The notes below the pieces were generated by a model. The model was not told the origin of the DNA and made no database searches. It saw only the letters and a list, made by a program, of their open reading frames with translations. DNA of 64,000 nucleotides from contig NC_008027.1 in assembly GCF_000026105.1 (NCBI RefSeq), forward strand, positions 2,496,001-2,560,000, in the 5' to 3' direction. Source of the DNA: Pseudomonas entomophila L48. Lineage in GTDB: Bacteria > Pseudomonadota > Gammaproteobacteria > Pseudomonadales > Pseudomonadaceae. Shown here one piece after another: positions 27,567 to 37,106 of the stretch (its first letter is position 1; each line of letters starts with the position of its first letter). A program made the translations under genes and the position numbers.

Positions 27567-27752
27567 TCAGTGGCAGGGGAAGGCGGCGCTGTGGCGGGTG
27601 TCATGAGCGGCGTTGTGCACCGCCTCGATGTGCGAGAAACCGGCGAAGTAGACCAGGCACAGGCCGAGCAGGCTGGCGCCGACGGCGACGATCATGCGCT
27701 GGCTGAGGCTGACGGGGGTGGCGATGCTGTGTTTCGTGCTGGTGATGGGCAT
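27567..27752 (-). CDS. cbtB: Cobalt transporter subunit CbtB
   Basis: A 61-residue single-helix protein. A short N-terminal part is followed by one transmembrane segment (MIVAVGASLLGLCLVYFAGF) and a C-terminal tail with repeated histidines and a Cys (HIEAVHNAAHDTRHSAAFPC), fitting metal capture. It is the first gene after the minus-strand cobalamin riboswitch and lies ten bases before cbtA. Size and features match CbtB. Confidence 0.9.
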   Translation of the reverse strand: MPITSTKHSIATPVSLSQRMIVAVGASLLGLCLVYFAGFSHIEAVHNAAHDTRHSAAFPCH

Positions 27753-27869
27753 GACGCGTTCCTCTGCTGTTGCTTTTGTCGGGCATTGGGGCAACAGGCA
27801 AGCGCGGCGACCCCGGGCGAAGCTCGCCCAGGTATGCGACAGCGCCCGCCCACCGCGGGGTGTTCATGT

Positions 27870-28068
27870 GGTGTCAGGCCGGTCTCCGGGCTGGCGAGGT
27901 GGAGCGGGGCTCCGTTGTTGGCGTCACCTTCCCATGCCAAGTCGACGGGCACAGTGGTCTAGACGCTTCACTCGCTTACCGTTGCGGGGGCAGCACCGGC
28001 ATTGTCCTGCCTCTTGTAGAGCGAGGCGTGACGCACCGGTTTCCCGTTTCACCCCAAGGGGGCACCTG
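27870..28068 (-). ncRNA. Cobalamin riboswitch upstream of cbtB
   Basis: On the minus strand an AdoCbl-type leader can be read: GGGGTGAAACGGGAA near its 5' end, the conserved CCCCCGCAACGGTAAG core in the middle, and a B12-box-like GCCAGcccGGAGACC followed by GGCCTGACAC at the 3' end (27871-27894). It ends about 120 bases before cbtB. High coenzyme B12 should shut down the cobalt-uptake operon. Confidence 0.85.
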
Positions 28069-28157
28069 AACGCAATGCGCTAGCAAATCATGGGGCGAAC
28101 CTTGCGTCAATGGCGGCGGCGGTTGACCGCAAGGCAGGCTCTGCGTAGCCTTGCCGC

Positions 28158-28330
28158 TTCGAGGTTCTCCGGCGTTGGCCGGAGCTAAGACGGGAACGCG
28201 GTCGATGCCGCGGCTGCCCCCGCAACTGTAGGCACTGGAACGGATCGGCACAGCCACTGCGCACGCGCGGGAAGGCGCCATCCCGCTGGCAATGCTGCCG
28301 GCACAGTGCGAGCCAGGAGACCTGCCTCGT
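28158..28330 (+). ncRNA. Cobalamin riboswitch upstream of cobW
   Basis: The plus strand carries the same architecture: GAGGTTCTCC start, GAGCTAAGACGGGAA, the core GCCCCCGCAACTGTAGG, and a canonical B12 box GAGCCAGGAGACCTGCC at 28309-28325. A 114-base leader then runs to cobW. It is back to back with the cbtB riboswitch, only about 90 bases apart. Confidence 0.93.
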
Positions 28331-28444
28331 GACGTTTTCGACTTTCAACCGGGCGGGGTGATCCGGTGGCGAACCAGCCAGGCCGGCAAGGCCCGTGGCT
28401 ATCGTCCTGCATGCCCGCGCCACAGCCGCCAAGGGCATCGCGAC

Positions 28445-29512
28445 ATGAAAACACTGGCCAAGCTCCCCGTCACCATCGTTACCGGCTTCCTCGGCTCGGG
28501 CAAGACCACCTTGCTCCGCCATATGCTCGACAACGCCCAGGGCCGCCGTATCGCGGTAATCGTCAACGAGTTCGGCGAGCTGGGCATCGATGGCGAAATT
28601 CTCAAGCAGTGCAGCATCGGTTGCAGCGAGGAAGAAGCCAATGGCCGCGTCTACGAGCTGGCCAACGGTTGCCTGTGCTGCACCGTGCAGGAAGAGTTCT
28701 TCCCGGTGATGCGCGAGCTGGTGGCCCGCCGTGGCGACCTGGACCACATCCTGATCGAGACCAGCGGCCTGGCGCTGCCCAAACCGTTGGTCCAGGCCTT
28801 CCAGTGGCCGGAAATCCGCAACGCCTGCACCGTCGACGCGGTGATCACCGTGGTCGACAGCCCGGCCGTGGCAGCGGGCACCTTCGCCGCCTACCCGGAC
28901 CAGGTCGACGCCCAGCGCAAGCTCGACCCCAACCTCGACCATGAGTCGCCCCTGCACGAACTGTTCGCCGACCAACTGGCCAGCGCCGACCTGGTGGTAC
29001 TGAACAAGGCTGACCTGATCGACCCCGAGGGCCTGGCCAAGGTCCGCACGGAGGTGGCCGAGGAACTGCCGCCAGCGGTCAAGGTGATCGAAGCCAGTAG
29101 CGGCCGCCTGCCGCTGGAGGTGCTGCTGGGCGTGGGCGCCGAGTCCGAGGCGCATATCGATGGCCGGCGCACCCACCACGATTCGCATCATGACGGCGAC
29201 GATCACGACGACCATGATCACGACGCCTTCGACTCCATTTCCATCGACCTGCCCGAAGCCGACGAAAGCCTGCTGCTCGATGCCCTCACGCAACTGGTCA
29301 CCGAATTCGGCATCCTGCGCGCCAAGGGCTTCGCCGCCATCCCCGGCAAGCCGATGCGCCTGCTGATCCAGGGCGTGGGCACCCGCTTCGACAAGCACTT
29401 CGACCGCGCCTGGCGCAGCGAGGAGCCACGCATCACCCGCCTGGTGCTGATCGGCCAGGACCTCGATGCCGTGCAACTGCAAGCGCGTCTGCGCCAGGCT
29501 CTGGGCGCCTGA
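28445..29512 (+). CDS. cobW: CobW, G3E-family GTPase for cobalt delivery
   Basis: A 355-residue G3E GTPase, believed to hand Co(II) to the CobN chelatase. Walker A is GFLGSGKTT (residues 14-22). The metal site CLCC gives Cys76, Cys78 and Cys79. The GTP-specific NKAD follows near residue 192. A His/Asp-rich stretch around residues 240-260 (HHDSHHDGDDHDDHDHD) adds metal binding, and the CobW C-terminal domain ends the protein. ATG 28445 directly precedes the P-loop domain; earlier readings lie in the riboswitch. cobN starts three bases after its stop. Confidence 0.95.
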   Translation: MKTLAKLPVTIVTGFLGSGKTTLLRHMLDNAQGRRIAVIVNEFGELGIDGEILKQCSIGCSEEEANGRVYELANGCLCCTVQEEFFPVMRELVARRGDLDHILIETSGLALPKPLVQAFQWPEIRNACTVDAVITVVDSPAVAAGTFAAYPDQVDAQRKLDPNLDHESPLHELFADQLASADLVVLNKADLIDPEGLAKVRTEVAEELPPAVKVIEASSGRLPLEVLLGVGAESEAHIDGRRTHHDSHHDGDDHDDHDHDAFDSISIDLPEADESLLLDALTQLVTEFGILRAKGFAAIPGKPMRLLIQGVGTRFDKHFDRAWRSEEPRITRLVLIGQDLDAVQLQARLRQALGA

Positions 29513-29515
29513 CCC

Positions 29516-32500
29516 ATGCACCTGCTGCGGACCCAGCCCGGCGGCTTCGTGCCGGACGACAGCATCGCCGACCTCGGCCAGACCCCCGCCGAGCTGGTGA
29601 TCCTCTGCAGCGGTGATTCGCACCTGGCACTGCTCGCCGAAACCGCCGAGCAGTTGCCCGATGATTTCCCCAGCCTGCGCCTGGCCAACCCCATGCAGGT
29701 GCAGAACCATGCCTCGGTCGACCTCTATGTCGACGAGGTGCTGCGCCACGCCAAGGTGATCCTGGTGTCGCTGCACGGCGGCGTCGGTTACTGGCGCTAT
29801 GGTGTCGAGCAACTGGTGGAGCTGGCCAACCGTGGCGTGCAGCTGATCCTGGTGCCGGGCGATGATCGCCCCGATCCGGAGCTGACCGACCTGGGCACGG
29901 TGCGTGGCGAGCAGGCCGAGCGGCTCTGGCACTACCTGCGCCAGGGCGGCAAGGCCAACGCCGTCAACCTGTTCAACTGCCTGGCCAGCCTGTGGCTGGG
30001 GCGTGACTACCCGTGGCACGAGCCTCAGCCGTTGCCGCGCACTGCGGTGTACCACCCTCACAAGGCCAGCGCGGTGCTGGAGGACTGGTACGGCGAATGG
30101 AATCCGGCGTTCCCGGTGGCGCCGTTGCTGTTCTATCGCTCGCACCTGCAGGCCGCCAACACGGCGTTCATCGATGTGTTCTGCCAGCGCCTGCAGGCCT
30201 GCGGCCTGAATCCGTTGCCGATCGCCGTGGCCAGCCTCAAGGAGCGCGCTTGCCTTGATCAGGTTGAAAACTGGCTCGACGAGGTTGAGGCCGAAGTGGT
30301 GATCAACACCACCGGTTTCGCCCTGTCCAGCCCCGAACAGCCCAACCTGCGCCCGCTGCGCCGCGATGTGCCGGTGCTGCAGGCGATCTGCGCCCAGGAC
30401 AACCAGCCTGCCTGGGAGCAGAACGAGCAGGGCCTGGGCGCGCGCGACCTGGCCATGCACATCGCCTTGCCGGAACTGGACGGGCGCATCATCACCCGGC
30501 CGGTCAGCTTCAAGGACCTGGCCTGGCGCAGCGAGCGCAGCCAGTCCGACGTGGTCTGCTATCGGGCACACCCCGAACGCATGGACTTCGTCGCCGAGCT
30601 GGCGCGGCGCTGGGTGGAGCTGGGGCGCCTGGACAACCAGGAAAAGCGCATCGCCCTGGTGCTGGCCAACTACCCGACCCGCGATGGGCGCATCGGCAAC
30701 GGTGTAGGCCTGGACACACCGGGCGCCGCCCTGAACATCCTCCAGGCCCTGCAGGCGCAGGGCTATCCGGTGGCCGGTCTGCCGGGCAGTGGTACCGAGC
30801 TGATCCACCAGTTGCTCGGTGGTGTGACCAACGACCTCGACCACCTGGACCAACGCCCCTGCGCCCAGAGCCTGAGCCTGGCGGACTACCAGAGTGCCTT
30901 CGACGCATTGCCCGAGGCGAACCAGCGCGCTGTGCTCGAACGCTGGGGCCCCCCCGAGAAGGACCCGATGTTCCGCTCGGGGCGCATGATGGTCGCCGGG
31001 CTGCGTTATGGCCTGACCTTCGTCGGCATCCAGCCGGCGCGGGGCTACCAGGTCGACCCCAGCGCGGTGTACCACGACCCGGACCTGGTGCCGCCCCATG
31101 GCTACCTGGCGTTCCACTTCTGGCTGCGCAACGGCTACGCCGCCGACGCGGTGATCCATGTCGGCAAGCACGGCAACCTGGAGTGGCTGCCGGGCAAGGG
31201 CGTGGGCCTGTCCAATGAATGCTGGCCGGATGCGTTGCTCGGCCCGCTGCCGAACATCTACCCATTCATCGTCAATGACCCAGGCGAGGGCGCCCAGGCC
31301 AAACGGCGCACCCAGGCGGTGATCATCGACCACCTGATGCCGCCGCTGACCCGCGCCGAAACCTACGGCCCGCTGCGTCACCTGGAGCAACTGGCGGACG
31401 AATACTACGAAGCCCAACTGCTCGACCCACGCCGCGCCCGCGAGCTGCAGCGCGACATCCTCGAACTGGTCAAGGCCAACCATATCGACCGAGAGTTGCA
31501 GCTCGAAGGACAACTGGACGACGCGGCGGTGTGGCTGCCGCGTCTGGACACCTACCTGTGCGACCTGAAGGAGTCGCAGATTCGCGATGGCCTGCATGTG
31601 TTCGGCCAGTCGCCCCAAGGGCGCCTGCGCAGCGACACCTTGCTGGCGCTGCTGCGGGTCGAGCGGGGGGATGGCAAGGGCGGCAACGCCAGCCTGATCC
31701 GCGCCTTGGCCAAGGCGCTGGCGCTGGGCTTCGATCCGCTCGATTGCGACCTGGGCCAGGCCTGGGAAGGGCCGCGCCCGGCATTGTTGCAGGCATGTGA
31801 TCCCGGGCTGTGGCGCACCCAGGGCGATACCCGCGAGCGCCTTGAACTGTTTGCGGTCAGCTTGATCGAGCAGGCGCTGGCGGGTGAGGCTGGTCTGCCG
31901 GATGCCCCGTGCTGGCAGCCTGTACGGGAGGTGCTGCGCGCGCTGTGCGAAGACGTCGCGCCCAACCTGGACGCGTGCGGCGGCGCCGAGATCGATGGCC
32001 TGCTGGCCGCCCTGGCCGGGCGTTTCGTGCCTGCCGGCCCCAGTGGTGCCCCCAGCCGTGGGCGGCTTGACGTACTGCCGACCGGGCGCAACTTCTATAC
32101 CGTCGATGTGCGCAACCTGCCGACCACCACGGCCTGGCGCCTGGGCTTCGCCTCGGCCAACCTGATCCTCGAACGCCACCTGCAGGACCACGGCGACCAC
32201 CTGCGCCAGCTGGGGCTGTCGGTGTGGGGCACGGCGACCATGCGCACCGGCGGCGACGACATCGCCCAGGCGATGGCACTGATGGGCGTGCGCCCGGTGT
32301 GGGCGACGGGCAGCCAGCGGGTGGACGACTTCGAGATACTGCCGCTGAGCCTGCTCGACCGCCCGCGGGTCGACGTGACCTTGCGCGTTTCGGGCTTCTT
32401 CCGCGATGCCTTCGGCAACTTGATCCGCCTGTTCGACGCGGCGGTGCAGGCAGTGGCCGCGCTGGACGAGCCGGACGACCTCAACCCGCTGGCCGCCCGT

Positions 32501-33277
32501 GTGCGAACAGAACGAGAGAAATTGCTGGTTGATGGCATGGACGCCGAGCAGGCCGCCCGTCAGGCCGGCTGGCGGGTGTTCGGCGCCAAGCCCGGTGCCT
32601 ACGGCGCAGGCGTGCAGAACGCCATCGACGGGCGCCTGTGGCATAGCCGCGACGACCTGGCCGAGGTCTACCTCAACCACGGTGGCTACGCCTATGGCGC
32701 CAGCGACGAGGGCACCCCGGCCCGCGCCCAGTTCGCCCAGCGCCTCAGCCAGGTGCAGGCGGTGCTGCAGAACCAGGACAACCATGAGCACGACCTGCTC
32801 GATTCCAACGACTACTACCAGTTCCAGGGCGGCATGCTGGCCGCCGCCGAAACCCTGGCGGGCAGCGCCCGGGCCAGTTATCACGGCGACCACAGCCAGG
32901 CCGACCGGCCACGTATCCGCACCTTGAAGGAAGAGCTGAACCGGGTGATCCGCGCCCGCGCCCTGAACCCCAAGTGGATCGACGGCGCCAAGCGTCATGG
33001 CTATAAAGGTGCATTCGAGCTGGCCGCGACGGTGGACAACCTGTTTGCCTTCGATGCCACCACCCACCTGATCGACGACCATCATTACCAAGGCCTGGCC
33101 GATGCCTATGTGCTCGACCCGGCCACCCGTGACTTCATGCGCGAGCACAACCCCGAGGCCCTGCGTGACCTCACCGAACGCCTGCTGGAAGCCCAGCAGC
33201 GGGGGCTGTGGCAGGAACCGGGCGACTACCGCGACAGCCTCGAGCAGCAGTTGCTCGACGGCGAGGAAGACAGCTGA
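29516..33277 (+). CDS. cobN: Cobaltochelatase subunit CobN
   Basis: The large catalytic subunit (1253 residues) that inserts cobalt into hydrogenobyrinic acid a,c-diamide in the aerobic pathway, relative of BchH/ChlH. Family-typical segments are VILVSLHGGVGYWRYG near the start, VIHVGKHGNLEWLPGKG near residue 545, and the C-terminal NPKWIDGAKRHGYKGAFELAATVDNLFAFDATT. Length is normal. It follows cobW by three bases and is followed after two bases by the ATPase gene, so cobW-cobN-chelatase form one riboswitch-led operon. No separate cobS/cobT is present here. Confidence 0.96.
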   Translation: MHLLRTQPGGFVPDDSIADLGQTPAELVILCSGDSHLALLAETAEQLPDDFPSLRLANPMQVQNHASVDLYVDEVLRHAKVILVSLHGGVGYWRYGVEQLVELANRGVQLILVPGDDRPDPELTDLGTVRGEQAERLWHYLRQGGKANAVNLFNCLASLWLGRDYPWHEPQPLPRTAVYHPHKASAVLEDWYGEWNPAFPVAPLLFYRSHLQAANTAFIDVFCQRLQACGLNPLPIAVASLKERACLDQVENWLDEVEAEVVINTTGFALSSPEQPNLRPLRRDVPVLQAICAQDNQPAWEQNEQGLGARDLAMHIALPELDGRIITRPVSFKDLAWRSERSQSDVVCYRAHPERMDFVAELARRWVELGRLDNQEKRIALVLANYPTRDGRIGNGVGLDTPGAALNILQALQAQGYPVAGLPGSGTELIHQLLGGVTNDLDHLDQRPCAQSLSLADYQSAFDALPEANQRAVLERWGPPEKDPMFRSGRMMVAGLRYGLTFVGIQPARGYQVDPSAVYHDPDLVPPHGYLAFHFWLRNGYAADAVIHVGKHGNLEWLPGKGVGLSNECWPDALLGPLPNIYPFIVNDPGEGAQAKRRTQAVIIDHLMPPLTRAETYGPLRHLEQLADEYYEAQLLDPRRARELQRDILELVKANHIDRELQLEGQLDDAAVWLPRLDTYLCDLKESQIRDGLHVFGQSPQGRLRSDTLLALLRVERGDGKGGNASLIRALAKALALGFDPLDCDLGQAWEGPRPALLQACDPGLWRTQGDTRERLELFAVSLIEQALAGEAGLPDAPCWQPVREVLRALCEDVAPNLDACGGAEIDGLLAALAGRFVPAGPSGAPSRGRLDVLPTGRNFYTVDVRNLPTTTAWRLGFASANLILERHLQDHGDHLRQLGLSVWGTATMRTGGDDIAQAMALMGVRPVWATGSQRVDDFEILPLSLLDRPRVDVTLRVSGFFRDAFGNLIRLFDAAVQAVAALDEPDDLNPLAARVRTEREKLLVDGMDAEQAARQAGWRVFGAKPGAYGAGVQNAIDGRLWHSRDDLAEVYLNHGGYAYGASDEGTPARAQFAQRLSQVQAVLQNQDNHEHDLLDSNDYYQFQGGMLAAAETLAGSARASYHGDHSQADRPRIRTLKEELNRVIRARALNPKWIDGAKRHGYKGAFELAATVDNLFAFDATTHLIDDHHYQGLADAYVLDPATRDFMREHNPEALRDLTERLLEAQQRGLWQEPGDYRDSLEQQLLDGEEDS

Positions 33278-33279
33278 AC

Positions 33280-34278
33280 ATGAGCGAACCCGTGCAATTC
33301 CCCCTGGCGGCCGTGGTCGGCGCCGACGATCTCAAGCTGGCCCTGTGCCTGACGGCCATCGACCCGAAGATCGGTGGCGTGCTGATCGAAGGCCCGCGCG
33401 GCATGGCCAAGAGCACCCTGGCCCGGGGCCTTGCCGACTTGCTCGGTGACGGGCCGTTCGTGACCTTGCCGCTGGGCGCGACCGAAGAGCGCCTGGTCGG
33501 TACCCTCGACCTGGATGCCGCCCTGGGCCAGGGCCAGGCGCGTTTCTCGCCGGGGGTGTTGGCCCATGCCGACGGCGGCGTGCTGTACGTCGACGAGGTC
33601 AACCTGCTGCCCGACCCGCTGGTGGACCTGCTGCTGGACGTGGCCGCCAGCGGCACCAACCGCGTCGAACGCGATGGCATCTCCCATCGCCATGCCGCCC
33701 GCTTCGTGCTGATCGGCACCATGAACCCGGAAGAAGGTGAGCTGCGCCCGCAGTTGCTCGACCGTTTCGGCCTCAATGTCGCCCTCGACGGCTTGCCGGC
33801 GCCCGAAGCCCGGCAGCAGATCATCCGTCGACGCCTGGCGTTCGACAGCGACCCCGAGGCATTCTGCGCCGAGTGGGCGCAAGCGCAGGCGCAACTGCGT
33901 GAGCGCTGCCACGCGGCGCGTGGGCAACTGGCTTCGATTGCCCTGGACGACCAGGCCCTGGCCTGGATTACCGAGCGCTGTTTTGCCGCCGGCGTCGATG
34001 GCCTGCGTGCCGACCTGGTCTGGCTGCGCGCTGCCCGGGCCCATGCTGCCTGGCGTGGTAGCGCGGCCATCGAGGAAGCGGATGTCGATGCGGTGGCCGA
34101 GTTTGCCTTGCGCCACCGACGGCGCGCCGATGCGCAACAACCGGCGCCGGCCGATGCGGCGGAACCGTCGCCGGGGCGGGAGCGTGAACAGGGGCAGGGC
34201 GACTGGGGGGCATTGCCGCCACAGCCAGTAGTCGGCGGTGCGCGGCGCGAGGTGCCGAACTGGGCAAAAAAGCCCTGA
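33280..34278 (+). CDS. chlI: Chelatase AAA+ ATPase subunit (ChlI/BchI-like; zero-frame product)
   Basis: A 332-residue AAA+ protein of the magnesium-chelatase I type: Walker A EGPRGMAKST (38-47), Walker B GGVLYVDEVNLLPDPLV near 104-120, sensor GTMNPEEGELRPQLLDRFGL. It should power cobalt insertion by CobN in place of CobS. Its last codons GCA AAA AAG CCC TGA contain the slippery heptamer A AAA AAG, and the VWA domain encoded just downstream lies in the -1 frame. This entry is the short product made without slippage. ATG 33280 is two bases beyond the cobN stop. Confidence 0.9.
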   Translation: MSEPVQFPLAAVVGADDLKLALCLTAIDPKIGGVLIEGPRGMAKSTLARGLADLLGDGPFVTLPLGATEERLVGTLDLDAALGQGQARFSPGVLAHADGGVLYVDEVNLLPDPLVDLLLDVAASGTNRVERDGISHRHAARFVLIGTMNPEEGELRPQLLDRFGLNVALDGLPAPEARQQIIRRRLAFDSDPEAFCAEWAQAQAQLRERCHAARGQLASIALDDQALAWITERCFAAGVDGLRADLVWLRAARAHAAWRGSAAIEEADVDAVAEFALRHRRRADAQQPAPADAAEPSPGREREQGQGDWGALPPQPVVGGARREVPNWAKKP

Positions 34279-34312
34279 GCATCCGCCCGCGTGACACCCA
34301 GGCGGCGGATGC
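34249..34312 (+). promoter_or_regulatory. Probable programmed -1 frameshift site (dnaX-like)
   Basis: Three stimulatory parts are present in order. An SD-like GAGGTG lies at 34249-34254. The heptamer A AAA AAG occupies 34266-34272, in the correct phase (GCA AAA AAG), 11 bases after the SD-like element. A perfect nine-base stem GCATCCGCC (34279-34287) with GGCGGATGC (34304-34312) begins six bases after the heptamer. Spacing matches the E. coli dnaX signal. A -1 slip enters the open VWA frame. Confidence 0.85.
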
Positions 34313-34946
34313 CAGGCCCCGCGCAGGTCAGCTGAAGGGCGCATCCCGTGGCCGCCTGCGCGTGGCCGATGGTGGGCGAATCGCCTGGTTGCCCACGTTG
34401 CTCAAGGGCCGGCCTCGCCAGCGCCAGGATCTATGCTGGCAGCAACGCCAGGCCGACGGGCCTGCGTTGTGGCTGGTGATCGTCGATGCGTCGGCTTCGA
34501 CCCGCCGCCATCAGGCCCTGGCCCAGGCCAAGGGGCTGCTGGCCGAGCTGTTCGACCAGGCCTACCGGCAACGGGCGCGCCTGGCGCTGCTCACCGCCAG
34601 CGGCAACCGGCCACACTGGCAGCGCCACGGCCTCAAGGCCTCGGCGGCGTTGCAACCTTGGCTGCAGGCGCTGGGAGCGGGGGGAGGCACGCCGTTGTTC
34701 GCCGCGCTGGAGGAGGCGCGCCACTGGTTGCTGGCGCGACGCAAGCGCCTGCCGCAAGAAGTGCAACGCTGCCTGATACTGACCGACGGTCGGTTGCGTC
34801 AGTGGGCCACGCCACAGCCATTGCCGTGCGCCACTTTATTGGTGGACATGGAACTGGCGGCAGTAAGAGTGGGGCGGGCACGGCAACTTGCCGAACAACT
34901 ACAGGCCGAGTATCGGCATATAGAAACGTTCACGCTGATCAATTAA
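34272..34946 (+). CDS. VWA domain (ChlD/BchD-like), expressed by -1 frameshift from the ATPase gene
   Basis: This frame supplies 224 residues after the slip. A basic linker (ALSIRPRDTQ, then LKGASRGRLRV) leads into a von Willebrand A domain with MIDAS motif VDASAS, then GGTPLFAALEEA and LILTDGR. It is the C-terminal half of BchD/ChlD-type chelatase subunits. The frame is open across the end of the ATPase gene but has no good start there; a GTG at 34362 would give a 194-residue product without the linker. Slippage at 34266-34272 would give a 555-residue AAA+-VWA fusion. Thus one gene could yield both helper subunits for CobN. Confidence 0.82.
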   Translation, partial: ALSIRPRDTQAADARPRAGQLKGASRGRLRVADGGRIAWLPTLLKGRPRQRQDLCWQQRQADGPALWLVIVDASASTRRHQALAQAKGLLAELFDQAYRQRARLALLTASGNRPHWQRHGLKASAALQPWLQALGAGGGTPLFAALEEARHWLLARRKRLPQEVQRCLILTDGRLRQWATPQPLPCATLLVDMELAAVRVGRARQLAEQLQAEYRHIETFTLIN

Positions 34947-34948
34947 AC

Positions 34949-34978
34949 GGGTTGTGCGCGACAGTATGTCGCACCCGC
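34949..34978. terminator. Hairpin after the chelatase gene
   Basis: CGGGttGTGCGcGACA and TGTCGCACCCG form an imperfect stem around a three-base loop just after the VWA stop. It is followed by A-rich sequence on the plus strand and by TTTAATT on the minus strand. Its role as a terminator is uncertain. Confidence 0.35.
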
Positions 34979-35010
34979 AGAAAAGTTATGACGTGGCCAG
35001 GCGGGAATTG

Positions 35011-35046
35011 CACAAGTGCGCGAACTGCGCGCACCTGTGATTATTT
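35011..35046 (+). terminator. Terminator for the cobW-cobN-chelatase operon
   Basis: GTGCGCG (35016-35022) and CGCGCAC (35028-35034) pair perfectly. The flanks CACA and TGTG extend the stem to twelve positions with one mismatch. TTATTT follows on the plus strand. It lies directly before the stop of the convergent small gene. Confidence 0.55.
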
Positions 35047-35307
35047 CGGCATCGACCAGGGTTGCAGGTCGTAACCCTTCTGGCACAGTTCCGCGCGTAC
35101 TTCCTCGATCAGGCTGGCCCATTGTGCCGGGTCGGAATACACCCGCGAGGAGACTTGCTTGGCGCCGATACGGGTGCTGGTCCGGTCGATCACCGCCAGG
35201 CTCAGCTCGCCCGTGCCGTTAGGGGCATCCCAGGCGACGCACTGGAAGGGTTCGAAGGCGTGGTCGGCAATCAGCAGTGCTTCGTTGACACGGAGCGGGG
35301 CATTCAT
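35041..35307 (-). CDS. Small conserved-looking protein of unknown function
   Basis: An 88-residue soluble protein starting MNAPLRVNEALLIADHAFEP. It has a mixed alpha/beta look and no membrane segment, signal peptide, Cys pair or known motif. GELSLAVIDRTSTRIGAKQVSSRVYSD would suit two strands and a turn, and an amphipathic helix follows (WASLIEEVRAELCQKGYDL). AGAGAG lies upstream of the ATG at good spacing, and codon use resembles the neighbours, so I consider it real. It is convergent with the B12 operon and divergent from the sigma-54 regulator. Function not assigned. Confidence 0.6.
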   Translation of the reverse strand: MNAPLRVNEALLIADHAFEPFQCVAWDAPNGTGELSLAVIDRTSTRIGAKQVSSRVYSDPAQWASLIEEVRAELCQKGYDLQPWSMPK

Positions 35308-35639
35308 GGTTCGGTCTCTCTATGGTCCCAAACAGCGAAATATATGTTCCGCGGTGTTATGCCAGGCAGGGTACAGCGCGGGGTTATTCGTACTGATGCT
35401 CCAGATCAGGGTCGGAGTCACATGGCGGTTGAAATTTTTTATTGAAGTGCGGTTATCCGTTTATCCGCGGCGCCGAATGTGACGTCGATAGTTAGCAATA
35501 ATTCTAAGGTGTGGCGCAGTGCCGCGGCTGGGCTGACCAACGGTAGTGGGGGCTGTCAAGTTCGTTGCTACTGTTAAGTCGGGCGTCGCAAAGTACTGTT
35601 TCTTCGGAAAAAACCATTATGTGGCGCCAAGGAATGGTC
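35308..35639. promoter_or_regulatory. AT-richer divergent intergenic region before the sigma-54 regulator
   Basis: About 330 bases between the small minus-strand gene and the VpsR-like regulator. It is less GC-rich than its surroundings, with T-runs near 35430 and the stretch GTTAGCAATAATTCTAAGG near 35493. Promoters for both genes must lie here, but I cannot single out convincing -35/-10 or -24/-12 boxes. Confidence 0.4.
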
Positions 35640-36965
<1,326 letters not shown>

Positions 36966-36997
36966 TCAAGACGGGCCCTCACAGATTTGACGCGGCC

Positions 36998-37085
36998 TTT
37001 GTAGGAGCGGCTTCAGCCGCGATCACCCGCGAAGCGGGTGCCGGAATCGCGCTGTCCGCATCGCGGCAAAAGCCGATCCTACAAA
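36998..37085. repeat. Inverted REP element, GTAGGAGCGGCTTCAGCC type
   Basis: TTTGTAGGAGCGGCTTCAGC on the left, the inner ACCCGCgaaGCGGGT hairpin, and a diverged right arm GCGGCAAAAGCCGATCCTAC. It lies between the convergent ends of the regulator gene and galE. Confidence 0.85.
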
Positions 37086-37106
37086 GGACGACAGCACAGC
37101 CGAATG

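Noticed and set aside
28088..33148. A 1686-residue open frame on the minus strand across the whole of cobN and cobW
   Set aside because: It mirrors the codon pattern of cobN/cobW on the other strand, has no family motif and is His/Gln/Gly-rich as expected for antisense frames in GC-rich Pseudomonas DNA.
33280..34946. Reading the ATPase/VWA junction as a frameshift mutation or pseudogene
   Set aside because: The phased A AAA AAG heptamer with upstream SD-like element and downstream hairpin, plus two intact domains, fits a functional recoding site much better.
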